Shown piece by piece: positions 16,660 to 24,644 of a stretch of DNA of 27,476 nt. This DNA is from BJGO01 sp964640655. GTDB lineage: Bacteria; Bacteroidota; Bacteroidia; Chitinophagales; UBA10324. The notes under the pieces were generated by a model, which saw nothing but the letters and a program-made list of their open reading frames with translations, searched no databases and had not been told where the DNA came from. Where the stretch lies: NCBI GenBank assembly GCA_964640655.1, contig CAZXFT010000030.1, forward strand, positions 1 to 27,476, written 5' to 3'. The position numbers and the translations under genes were made by a program. The first letter of the stretch is position 1, and each line of letters starts with the position of its first letter.

Positions 16660-17877
16660 TTAGAAATTCACCTGTGCCTGAATCCTTAAAAGGTTTCCTG
16701 TTTGCAAATTATCCTGATTCAGAAAATCTTCATACCTTCTGTTTGCTATAGTATAGTTCACCACCAGTTCAAAATTTTTATTAGGCTGCCATTCGGCACC
16801 AAACTCAAAATCTCTGACGACATAACTACGGGCATCTCTTTCGTGCTTCTTTCCACCGTCATAAACCTGATATCTAAAAAATGGTATCAATAATTGCTTT
16901 TGCATTTGCACGTAATAGTGCAAGGTTGCAAACCCACCATTTAGCGGCATTTCTTCAATGGTTTGTGTTTCTTTATTAAATCGAGGCCCTTTACCTATAG
17001 TATATTCAGCTAATATCCCAAAAGGCCTTGGGTAAAGAACAAAAGTTCCTGCTATGCGCTGATCTATATAGTTCAGAGATTCATTCGTCTTAACACCAGT
17101 ACTTAGATTTGCTTTAGGCATCACCCATTTACCGGTGTAGGCCTGTACACCAACTTCAATAATTTGTTTTTTAAATTCAAAAGGGTAAGTAATTCTGCTA
17201 ACTATATGCGGTTCGTTGTTTAACTCAGGATTATTAGCGGTTTGACCGTTATATGCTCCAAATGCAAAAATGCCATAGTCTCCACTACCTTTCAAACCAT
17301 CACTGACTAAGCTTGAAAAGAGTTTACGTTTATTCTTAGGTGCCCAATAGAAAAATACACCTAAATCACGCTCATTGGAAACAGCACTGTTCAGAGCGTC
17401 GTTTCGATCAAGTGGCAACCTGTTCTGACTCGATTGCATATTTTCAAAACCATACGGCACTTTACTTTGCCCTATTCTGAATCTGAATTCATTGTCTTTA
17501 TCAACACCAACATCAAAGTAGGCATCTCTTAACTGTCCAAAGTGAAGCCTCTCTGTGGATGGGCTACTGGCAAAATCAGGTTGAATATACAGGTAAACAT
17601 TCCTGTGAATCTGACCATAGAAAATAATACGCATACGTCTGATAAAGAAACCACCATTTTTACCCCACGACCGGTCACATTGTTCGCAATTTAAATCCTC
17701 ATTTGTTTCGAGAAGACGGTTATACCTAATCTGCATATAGCCTCTTATAGCAAAGTTTTCATGCCATTTTTTAATACTACTAACCGGAGGTTCTTTCTTA
17801 TCTAAAATGTCAGACTGAGCAGCTGCAATTGTTGAAACCAGTAATAACAGAAAGCACAATTGAATGAAGTTTGTCAT
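16660..17877 (-). CDS. Outer-membrane porin of the OprO/OprP (phosphate-selective porin) family
   Basis: The 405-residue protein has a signal peptide (1-20, ending AAAQ) and a 16- to 18-strand barrel pattern of alternating residues ending in the aromatic-terminated strand LLRIQAQVNF, typical of outer-membrane porins. Family hallmarks include FFIRRMRIIFYGQIHRNVYLYIQ split over early strands, LRDAYFDV, FRIGQSKVPYGFE and RDLGVFFYW. The name comes from OprP, but Bacteroidota members are not shown to be phosphate specific. An unusual CxxC (Cys64 and Cys67, in LNCEQC) lies in an early loop. It stands alone: 171 bases follow its stop before the carboxylase start, with no clear terminator, and a long AT-rich gap lies upstream. 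Confidence 0.85.
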   Translation of the reverse strand: MTNFIQLCFLLLLVSTIAAAQSDILDKKEPPVSSIKKWHENFAIRGYMQIRYNRLLETNEDLNCEQCDRSWGKNGGFFIRRMRIIFYGQIHRNVYLYIQPDFASSPSTERLHFGQLRDAYFDVGVDKDNEFRFRIGQSKVPYGFENMQSSQNRLPLDRNDALNSAVSNERDLGVFFYWAPKNKRKLFSSLVSDGLKGSGDYGIFAFGAYNGQTANNPELNNEPHIVSRITYPFEFKKQIIEVGVQAYTGKWVMPKANLSTGVKTNESLNYIDQRIAGTFVLYPRPFGILAEYTIGKGPRFNKETQTIEEMPLNGGFATLHYYVQMQKQLLIPFFRYQVYDGGKKHERDARSYVVRDFEFGAEWQPNKNFELVVNYTIANRRYEDFLNQDNLQTGNLLRIQAQVNF

Positions 17878-18232
17878 GGAGTGAGTTTGGTAATAATTGT
17901 TTTTGATGTCTGGAAAAATTATGTGCCCTTAGAAAGGTTATGAGAACTTATTATCAAAAACTCTCGGTGTGTAAGAGCATTTCTTACTATAATAATTAAC
18001 CACTGCAATACAGTACTTATCAAGTTGCTTTATAGTAAATCAAACTCAGCAACTTAGCATCCGCTCATTCATCTATCACTAAATAGTACGTTTAATGGTA
18101 CAGATCTTAGTCGTTTAGATGATTTGATAATAGCTAAAAATAAATAACTGTTCTTGTAAAAGTGTAATTACATAAGAAAGGAAATTAAGTGCACAACATT
18201 TTATTAAGGCGCTGCAAATATGCAGTCAATAA
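17878..18232. other. 355-base AT-rich gap upstream of the porin gene
   Basis: No coding sequence or RNA gene is evident. Two small hairpins are visible: GTAAGA/TCTTAC (17971-17987, five-base loop) and CTGCA/TGCAG (18212-18225), the second just after the MATE stop but without a T-run. The porin promoter should lie in the left part, but no exact TAnnTTTG box was found there (the nearest is TAATTTTT on the minus strand). Confidence 0.5.
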
Positions 18233-19564
18233 TCAAATTTTTTTGTACCAGTTTCCAAATCTGAAAAACAACAAACCCAGTGTTAGTGTAACCAACCAGT
18301 ATAATACTTCTGCACCCCAGATAATACTCAGCGAGGAGTGCATCACACGGGCTGTGTAATAGGTAAAGATGATATACACCGTAATGCTGACAAACTCAAT
18401 GGCGAGCGCAACTTTACTGGAACCTGCACCCGATACTGACATCAGTACCACAAATGAACTCGGAAAGAATAACAAAGCCAGTATTACTGTTGGTAAAATA
18501 GCTATTGAGCCGGGATACAACGAAGTATCATCGGTAAATAAAGAAACAAATAATGTTGGAAAGCAAGCCAGCAATATGCAGGCCGCCAGGGTCATTAAGG
18601 TGTTGATGGTACAAATCTTTAAAATGATAGGTTTTACCCATTCCGGTTTTTGTTGACCAAGCACATTACTCACCATAGTATTTGCCGTAGCTCCAAATGC
18701 CCAACTCGGAATACCCCAGAAGATGTATATACCTTTAACAATGTTGGATACAGCCAACTCCTGCTCACCAAGGTTTTCTATGATTAGAAAAAAACCAAAC
18801 CAGGTAGTGATGCTTAACAATTGCTGAAATACTAATGGATAGGACAGCGATAAAGCCTTTCTGATTAAATCAAATTCGAAGCTGATAAACTCAAATAACC
18901 GAAATTGAGAACGATAACCGGATGCATTGATATAAACTAAATAAACTGTACAGATAACCAGTTCGGCTATTGAAGACGCCAGTCCTGCCCCACCAATTCC
19001 CATCTCCGGCATACCCAGTTTTCCGAAGATAAATCCATACGCTAATACGGAGTTGACACCGGCTAAACCGAGCATAGTATAAGTTGCAATTCCGGTTCTG
19101 CCTATACCTATGAAAAAGGAAAGAAAGAAAGAATTGATTACACCAGGAAAAATCCCAAATGACCGGTATTGGATAAACTCCAGCGCTGCACTGCGAACAT
19201 CATTTGAAGTTATGATGAGACTGAATAAAGGGCTACACAACAGTTGCATAAACAAAAAAGCAAGCACGGCAACAGCACCAATGATGAACAACTGATGATC
19301 GGCAATACGACCTACTTCATCCTTACGGCCTTCACCCATACGGCGGGCTATGAGAATCTGCATACCTGTGTTAAAACCAAAGGCACTCATATACATCACG
19401 AAATAGAAAATACCTCCAATGGCTCCTGCACCTAACTCCACCTGACCAACACGACCTAACAAAGAAGTGTCTACCAGATTAATGATGTTATTGGCCAGCG
19501 AACCCACCATAATAGGAAGTGCTATTCGAAAAATATTTTTTACCGACCAATACGTATTTGACAT
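18233..19564 (-). CDS. MATE family efflux transporter
   Basis: The multidrug and toxic compound extrusion family exports cations, drugs or metabolites in exchange for Na+ or H+. The 443-residue protein has about 12 membrane helices and the family start (NIFRIALPIMVGSLANNIINLVD, split here as IFRIALPIMVGS and LANNIINLVDT), with the repeated pattern in the second half (SYPLVFQQLLSITTWFGF). I chose ATG 19564 (MSNTYWSVKN). The frame runs on to 19645, but that extension reads through a terminator and the tRNA-His gene and is spurious. The start codon lies only nine bases beyond the terminator stem, so there is no room for a normal promoter and leader. Confidence 0.92.
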   Translation of the reverse strand: MSNTYWSVKNIFRIALPIMVGSLANNIINLVDTSLLGRVGQVELGAGAIGGIFYFVMYMSAFGFNTGMQILIARRMGEGRKDEVGRIADHQLFIIGAVAVLAFLFMQLLCSPLFSLIITSNDVRSAALEFIQYRSFGIFPGVINSFFLSFFIGIGRTGIATYTMLGLAGVNSVLAYGFIFGKLGMPEMGIGGAGLASSIAELVICTVYLVYINASGYRSQFRLFEFISFEFDLIRKALSLSYPLVFQQLLSITTWFGFFLIIENLGEQELAVSNIVKGIYIFWGIPSWAFGATANTMVSNVLGQQKPEWVKPIILKICTINTLMTLAACILLACFPTLFVSLFTDDTSLYPGSIAILPTVILALLFFPSSFVVLMSVSGAGSSKVALAIEFVSITVYIIFTYYTARVMHSSLSIIWGAEVLYWLVTLTLGLLFFRFGNWYKKI

Positions 19565-19568
19565 AAAT

Positions 19569-19594
19569 AAAAAAACCGCCGTTTTAGGCGGTTT
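19569..19594 (-). terminator. Intrinsic terminator of tRNA-His, directly upstream of the MATE gene
   Basis: A perfect 8-bp GC-rich stem (AAACCGCC, 19573-19580 with 19587-19594) with a six-base loop is followed on the minus strand by a T-run (19575-19569). It lies ten bases after the tRNA-His 3' end and five bases before the MATE ATG. Confidence 0.88.
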
Positions 19595-19603
19595 GGTTTT
19601 TAG

Positions 19604-19678
19604 GGTGAAAGACGGGACTCGAACCCGCGACCTCCAGAGCCACAATCTAGCGCTCTAACCAACTGAGCTACAGTCACC
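19604..19678 (-). tRNA. tRNA-His (GTG)
   Basis: The cloverleaf has anticodon GTG (loop TTGTGGC), a standard D arm, a T arm GCGGG-TTCGAGT-CCCGT and an encoded extra G at -1 (19678) opposite C73, the histidine identity pair. The acceptor stem is imperfect: GTGACTG against CTTTCAC leaves C5-T68 and T6-T67 unpaired. CCA is not encoded. A terminator follows directly. Confidence 0.9.
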
Positions 19679-19734
19679 ATGTGCCATATTTTTTCAAAGT
19701 GGCGGGCACAAAAGTACTACTTGTGTTTGTAATA

Positions 19735-20499
19735 TCAAGCTGAGAGATAATTCTGCTCTATTTTCTCCCAATTCCATACACTCCAGATGTCATTCAGATA
19801 ATCGCCTCGTTTGTTTTGATGCTTCAGATAGTATGCATGTTCCCATATATCTACTCCCATAATCGGTTTACCTTTTACTTCAGCAATTGACATCAGCGGG
19901 TTGTCCTGATTGGCCGTGTTGATGATACTGAGTTTACCATCAGCATTTTTTATTAACCAACACCAGCCCGAGCCAAACACCTTCATAGACGACTCATTAA
20001 ATGCTTTCTTGAATTCTTCAACACCTCCATACTGAGCAGTTATAGCATCGGCTACTTTGCCCTTAAATGGCTTGTTGCCCGGAGATAGAATGTTCCAAAA
20101 AAAGGAATGATTCCAATGACCTCCACCGTGGTTACGAACTGCCTTTTGTAAAGGCGTGGCCATTTTGTCCATGCCGGTAAACAATTCATCCAACAACTTT
20201 CCCTGATACTCTTCCGATGTTGCAATGGCTTCATTCAGCTTATTGACATACGTTGCGTGATGTTTGGAATAATGAATTTCCATTGTTCTAGCATCAATAT
20301 GCGGCTCCAATGCATCAAATGCATATGGCATAGGGGGCAACTGAAATTGTCCGCCTTCACCCTGTATGTTTTCTAATTGATACCGTTCCGGTTCTGTTAC
20401 AGAAGCAAAAGAATCGGTGTTAATTCCAGTTAATACACCTGCGCTGAGAAGACTGCTCCATTTTAAAAATGAGCGTCTTGAATTATTTGTGTTGTGCAT
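19735..20499 (-). CDS. Exported superoxide dismutase, Mn type, with Tat signal
   Basis: The enzyme converts superoxide to oxygen and hydrogen peroxide. The 254-residue protein starts with a twin-arginine signal (SRRSFLK at 7-13, then a hydrophobic stretch to about 32), so it should be exported folded to the periplasm or beyond. The Fe/Mn SOD fold follows from about 54 (PPMPYAFDALEPHIDARTM). Metal ligands are His76, His131 (GGHWNHSFFW), Asp217 and His221 (DIWEHAYY). Metal-preference markers, GGGH before the second ligand and Gln198 (TANQDNP), are those of Mn-type enzymes, though cambialistic use cannot be excluded. The gene is divergent from the copper ATPase gene across 53 bases. No exact TAnnTTTG box is seen in that gap. 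Confidence 0.95.
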   Translation of the reverse strand: MHNTNNSRRSFLKWSSLLSAGVLTGINTDSFASVTEPERYQLENIQGEGGQFQLPPMPYAFDALEPHIDARTMEIHYSKHHATYVNKLNEAIATSEEYQGKLLDELFTGMDKMATPLQKAVRNHGGGHWNHSFFWNILSPGNKPFKGKVADAITAQYGGVEEFKKAFNESSMKVFGSGWCWLIKNADGKLSIINTANQDNPLMSIAEVKGKPIMGVDIWEHAYYLKHQNKRGDYLNDIWSVWNWEKIEQNYLSA

Positions 20500-20552
20500 T
20501 GTTTATTTTGTTTGAATTGGTAATCTAAAGTAAGTTATAATTTCACAAACGA

Positions 20553-22667
20553 ATGTCTGAAAGGTTTAAAAAGTCAGAAGAGTATTTACTACAAATTGAA
20601 GGAATGGATTGTTCCACCTGTGCAGACACCATTTGCTCTTATTTACAGAAGCAAGGTTTGAAAGAAGTACATGTTGACTATGCCGCAGGTATGGCACGCT
20701 TTCAGTCAAACGATGAGGTTTTTCTTGATAAACTGAGTACCGGTATTTCCAAATTGGGATACAAGGTGGTGGACTCCGCCAAGCCCGAGTCGAACTCTCG
20801 TTTTAATCCATTACTCATCAAACTACTCATAAGCACAGTTTTTACGCTACCCCTTTTAATGCATATGTTTTTGCATTACCCACTATTACACAATCCTGTG
20901 TTTCAGTTCATCTGTGCAATTCCTGTAATGCTCATCGGCATTTTTCACTTTGGCAGAACCGCCATTAATGCCCTGTTATTGGGAGTGCTGCATATGGATT
21001 TGCTCATCATCATTGGTTCGTCGGCCGCTTTCATCTATAGTATTATCGGGGTTCTTTACCTGAACGACATCAACTACCTATTCTTCGAAACTTCAGCAAG
21101 TATTATCACTTTAGTATTGCTTGGAAATTATCTGGAGCATTATGCTGTGGAGCAAACCCGCCGTTCGCTCAAGCAATTGCAAAAAGCTAAACCTGATAAA
21201 GCCCTGCGTATCAACTTTTACGGTATGGGCAAGTTTGAACAAACTGAAGAAATTGATGCCTCACAATTATTACCTACCGACATTATTCTGATTCGTAGTG
21301 GTGATGCTATTGCTGTGGATGGAGAAGTTCTTTGGGGTGATGCTGATGTGAACGAGGCACTCATCAGTGGCGAGAGCATTCCCGTTCATAAACAAAAAGG
21401 CAGTGAAGTACTTGCCGGAACATCAGTGATTAATGGCAATCTTAAAGTGCAGGTGAAAAAGTTAGGTGAAAACACTACCCTTTCTTCCATCATCAAACTG
21501 ATGAAAACCATGCAGGCTCGTAAAGTATCCATTCAACGCCTTGCAGACCGTATCACAGCAGTATTTGTACCTGTAGTGATTAGCATTTCTATACTCACAT
21601 TCATCATCAATTTTTATTTTGTTCAGGTTGATTTCACGGGCAGCATCATGCGCAGCATTGCCGTGTTGGTGATTTCATGTCCATGCGCTATGGGACTTGC
21701 CACACCTACAGCCTTAATGGTAGGTATTGGTTTCGCAGCACGCCAAGGCATTTTATTTAAGGATGCATCTGTTATTGAAATTATTCCAGGAATCAAACAA
21801 ATTGTATTCGACAAAACAGGAACACTCACCACAGGAAATTTCGGCATTGTTAAGACTGAGTTTTTTAATCATTCTCAGGAAGAAAGTATCGCTCAGATTC
21901 TTGCTATCGAAAAACACTCATCACATCCCATTGCACGTTCTCTGGTAAAAGCTTTTGAAAAATCAACTGCTATTGAATTGCAGGAAGTAAACGAAATTCC
22001 GGGACAGGGAATGGCTGCTACCGATACACAGGGGAATAAATTGAAGTTAAGCGGTTATTATGATGAGCTAAATGGATACTATGGTGTGGAGCTCACTGTG
22101 AACGATCAGACCGCTTGCAGGTTATTGCTTTCTGACGAAATCAAATCAAATACAAAAACATTAATCAGTGATTTAAAAGCTTCGGGCATTACTCCTTATT
22201 TATTAAGTGGTGATAAAAAAGCACGCGTTCAACAGTTGGCAGAACAAACCGGTATAAGCAATTATTTCGCCGAGCAAAAACCAGGGGAGAAAGTCTCTTG
22301 CATTGTTAACCTCAGGAAAAATGGAACTGTAATGATGGTCGGCGACGGCATCAACGATGCTCCTGCTCTTGCTGCTGCTGACGCAGGTGTATCGCTTGCG
22401 GCTCAAAGTGGTATTACGACCGATGCCGCTCAGGTTGTTTTATTGAGCAATAAAATTGAAAGTCTCTCGGATGCAATCAACATTAGTCGCATCACCTACA
22501 GAACCATCAAACAAAATTTGTTCTGGGCTTTCTTTTATAATGTGCTGGCCATTCCGCTGGCAGCCTTAGGTTATCTGTCACCCATCATTGGAGCTGCAGC
22601 TATGGCCTTCTCCGACCTTGTGGTTATTGGTAATTCATTACTATTGCGATACAAACGATTACGTTAA
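20553..22667 (+). CDS. Heavy-metal P1B-type ATPase, probably copper exporting
   Basis: The pump uses ATP to move a soft metal out of the cytoplasm. The 704-residue protein has one N-terminal heavy-metal-binding domain with Cys20 and Cys23 (GMDCSTC), an A domain with SGES in place of the usual TGES, the membrane metal motif CPC (376-378), the phosphorylation site DKTGT (Asp420), the HP motif (SSHPIA) and the hinge MVGDGINDAPAL. CPC plus Tyr662-Asn663 in the next-to-last helix fit the Cu(I) P1B-1 group. In the last helix Met684 is present, but the position of the family's metal-site Ser is Asp688 (MAFSD). asnB starts six bases downstream. Copper is the best guess; silver or another metal is possible. 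Confidence 0.93.
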   Translation: MSERFKKSEEYLLQIEGMDCSTCADTICSYLQKQGLKEVHVDYAAGMARFQSNDEVFLDKLSTGISKLGYKVVDSAKPESNSRFNPLLIKLLISTVFTLPLLMHMFLHYPLLHNPVFQFICAIPVMLIGIFHFGRTAINALLLGVLHMDLLIIIGSSAAFIYSIIGVLYLNDINYLFFETSASIITLVLLGNYLEHYAVEQTRRSLKQLQKAKPDKALRINFYGMGKFEQTEEIDASQLLPTDIILIRSGDAIAVDGEVLWGDADVNEALISGESIPVHKQKGSEVLAGTSVINGNLKVQVKKLGENTTLSSIIKLMKTMQARKVSIQRLADRITAVFVPVVISISILTFIINFYFVQVDFTGSIMRSIAVLVISCPCAMGLATPTALMVGIGFAARQGILFKDASVIEIIPGIKQIVFDKTGTLTTGNFGIVKTEFFNHSQEESIAQILAIEKHSSHPIARSLVKAFEKSTAIELQEVNEIPGQGMAATDTQGNKLKLSGYYDELNGYYGVELTVNDQTACRLLLSDEIKSNTKTLISDLKASGITPYLLSGDKKARVQQLAEQTGISNYFAEQKPGEKVSCIVNLRKNGTVMMVGDGINDAPALAAADAGVSLAAQSGITTDAAQVVLLSNKIESLSDAINISRITYRTIKQNLFWAFFYNVLAIPLAALGYLSPIIGAAAMAFSDLVVIGNSLLLRYKRLR

Positions 22668-22673
22668 GCATTT

Positions 22674-24644
22674 ATGTGTGGCATTGCAGGTATAGCGCGG
22701 CATCCCGATAATCAACAATTTGATTTAGCCTCTTTGATTAAAGCATCAGAGGCATTGGTACATCGAGGACCAGATGATGAAGGACATATCATCTTATCCG
22801 ATGGTGAAGTGGTTCAGTTAGCCGGCAAACAAACTCAAAGAGAATGGACCGCAACACATTCAGTTCAAAATATTACGGAATGCAGGAAACCTTTCGCTGT
22901 TGGATTATTGCATCGTCGCTTGTCTATTATCGATACAGGCGCTTCGGGTCATCAACCACTTAGCGACGCATCCGGACGATACTGGATTACCTATAACGGA
23001 GAGATTTATAATTACAAGGCACTGCGCCACGAACTTGAAAACCGCGGTCATACTTTTAATACTTATACCGACACCGAAGTTCTGTTATATGCATATATAG
23101 AATGGGGAGAGCACTGCGAAGAACATCTCAACGGCATGTGGGCTTTTGTGATTTATGATCGCGAACATCAAATATTTTTTGCATCGCGTGACCGCGTTGG
23201 AGTTAAACCATTATACTATGTAAATCAAAACAACAGTCTTGCTTTTGCCTCTGAGCAACATGTTTTTCATAAAGCAGGATGGCTACCCTTTGAGGTAAAT
23301 AAAAAAGCAGTTTTCGATTTTTTATATAATGATTTGCTGGAGCACGAAAGCGAAGGCATGTTCAAAGGTGTGGTGGAGTTAGCCCCTTCGCATCATTTTA
23401 TTTATCATTTGCACACCGGTGAATTGCGGGTGAGTCGTTACTATTCACCTTCATTTACAAAACATATCGAAGCACCTGAAGCTGATAAAACTTTAAAATA
23501 TATCAGCGAAATAAAAGAGGCGACAACAGCATCTATCCACTCTCATTTGCAAAGCGATGTACCTGTTGGCACCTGTCTCAGCGGCGGTTTGGATAGTACA
23601 GTGATTGTTTCTGTTATCAATCAGATGATCGGAATGGATGTATTGCACACCGGCAACACGCAACATGCTTTTCATGCATCCTTCAGTCAAGCTTCCATTA
23701 ACGAAACTTATTTTGCAGAAGCGGCAGTAAAAGATAAAGCTGTAACTCTTCATATCGTAAATCCAACTGCCGACGAACTCAGAATTGATTTGGAAAAATT
23801 GGTTACTGCGCACAGTTTACCACTCCGCTCTTTCAGCAGCTATGCACAGTACAGAGTAATGAGGCTTGCTAAAGAAAAGGGTATTAAAGTAGTGCTCGAT
23901 GGTCAGGGTGCTGATGAGTTGTTTGGTGGATATTATCGCTACATCAGCAATTATCTGAACGATGCACAACAGTGTGGCGGTGTCGTAATGGTAAAGCAAT
24001 TAAAAAAAGAATTTTTTCCTGACAAGGCTTCACTACGTTCCTTTAATAATTATCAGCTGAAAGAATGGCTCAAAATAGGTTCGATGCGTTTTGTGATTGA
24101 TGCATTTAATCCTGCTCATCGCTTGTTGAATAAAGATTTATTCAAACATCAGTCAGCTGCAGCATTACCTCAAAGGCTCTTTGCCGGCTTCAATAAAACA
24201 TTGCATCACGATTTTTATGGCATCTATCTGAAAGAGCTTCTCTATCGTGAAGACCGCAATGCCATGGCACACAGCATAGAGTCGCGTGTTCCATTTGCCG
24301 ATGATATGGAACTCAGCACGCTGCTGTTTTCAATTCCCGGAATATACAAGATGCAACATGGTACCAGTAAATATCTGCTGCGCGAAGCTTTTAAAGATAT
24401 ACTACCACAATCGGTATATGAACGCAGAGATAAATTGGGGTTTGCATCACCCAATAATGCATGGATGGTTTCAATGAAAGATGTGTGGATGAGTTATGCT
24501 ACAGTTGAATTGAGCGAATATTTTCACCTGAAAAATTTCAAACAGTTTATAGAACGTCTGGACAAGCATCAACACAAACCGGAGAACTACAAAACATTGA
24601 AGTGGTTGATGTTTGCTGTATGGCTGAATGTGATGAGCGATTAA
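22674..24644 (+). CDS. asnB: Asparagine synthase (glutamine-hydrolysing)
   Basis: AsnB makes asparagine from aspartate, ATP and glutamine. The 656-residue protein begins MCGIAGI, so Cys2 is the free N-terminal nucleophile of the class II glutaminase domain, which also shows HRGPDDEG, LLHRRLSIID, NGEIYNY and ASRDRVGVKPLYY. The synthetase domain has the PP-loop SGGLDS (303-308), LDGQGADELFGGY and the downstream EDRNAMAHSIESRVPF. Length is normal for the family. It follows the P-type ATPase gene by six bases, so co-transcription is likely though no functional link is known. Some homologues act on other substrates in surface-polysaccharide loci, but no such genes are nearby. Its stop overlaps that of the convergent receptor gene. 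Confidence 0.95.
   Translation: MCGIAGIARHPDNQQFDLASLIKASEALVHRGPDDEGHIILSDGEVVQLAGKQTQREWTATHSVQNITECRKPFAVGLLHRRLSIIDTGASGHQPLSDASGRYWITYNGEIYNYKALRHELENRGHTFNTYTDTEVLLYAYIEWGEHCEEHLNGMWAFVIYDREHQIFFASRDRVGVKPLYYVNQNNSLAFASEQHVFHKAGWLPFEVNKKAVFDFLYNDLLEHESEGMFKGVVELAPSHHFIYHLHTGELRVSRYYSPSFTKHIEAPEADKTLKYISEIKEATTASIHSHLQSDVPVGTCLSGGLDSTVIVSVINQMIGMDVLHTGNTQHAFHASFSQASINETYFAEAAVKDKAVTLHIVNPTADELRIDLEKLVTAHSLPLRSFSSYAQYRVMRLAKEKGIKVVLDGQGADELFGGYYRYISNYLNDAQQCGGVVMVKQLKKEFFPDKASLRSFNNYQLKEWLKIGSMRFVIDAFNPAHRLLNKDLFKHQSAAALPQRLFAGFNKTLHHDFYGIYLKELLYREDRNAMAHSIESRVPFADDMELSTLLFSIPGIYKMQHGTSKYLLREAFKDILPQSVYERRDKLGFASPNNAWMVSMKDVWMSYATVELSEYFHLKNFKQFIERLDKHQHKPENYKTLKWLMFAVWLNVMSD

Noticed and set aside
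19565..19645. N-terminal extension of the MATE frame (WRSRVRVPSF and so on)
   Set aside because: It is translation of the tRNA-His gene and its terminator; the family start is the ATG at 19564.
19467..19658. Plus-strand frame ending in VKDGTRTRDLQSHN
   Set aside because: It reads antisense through the tRNA-His gene and the MATE start, a well-known type of false ORF.
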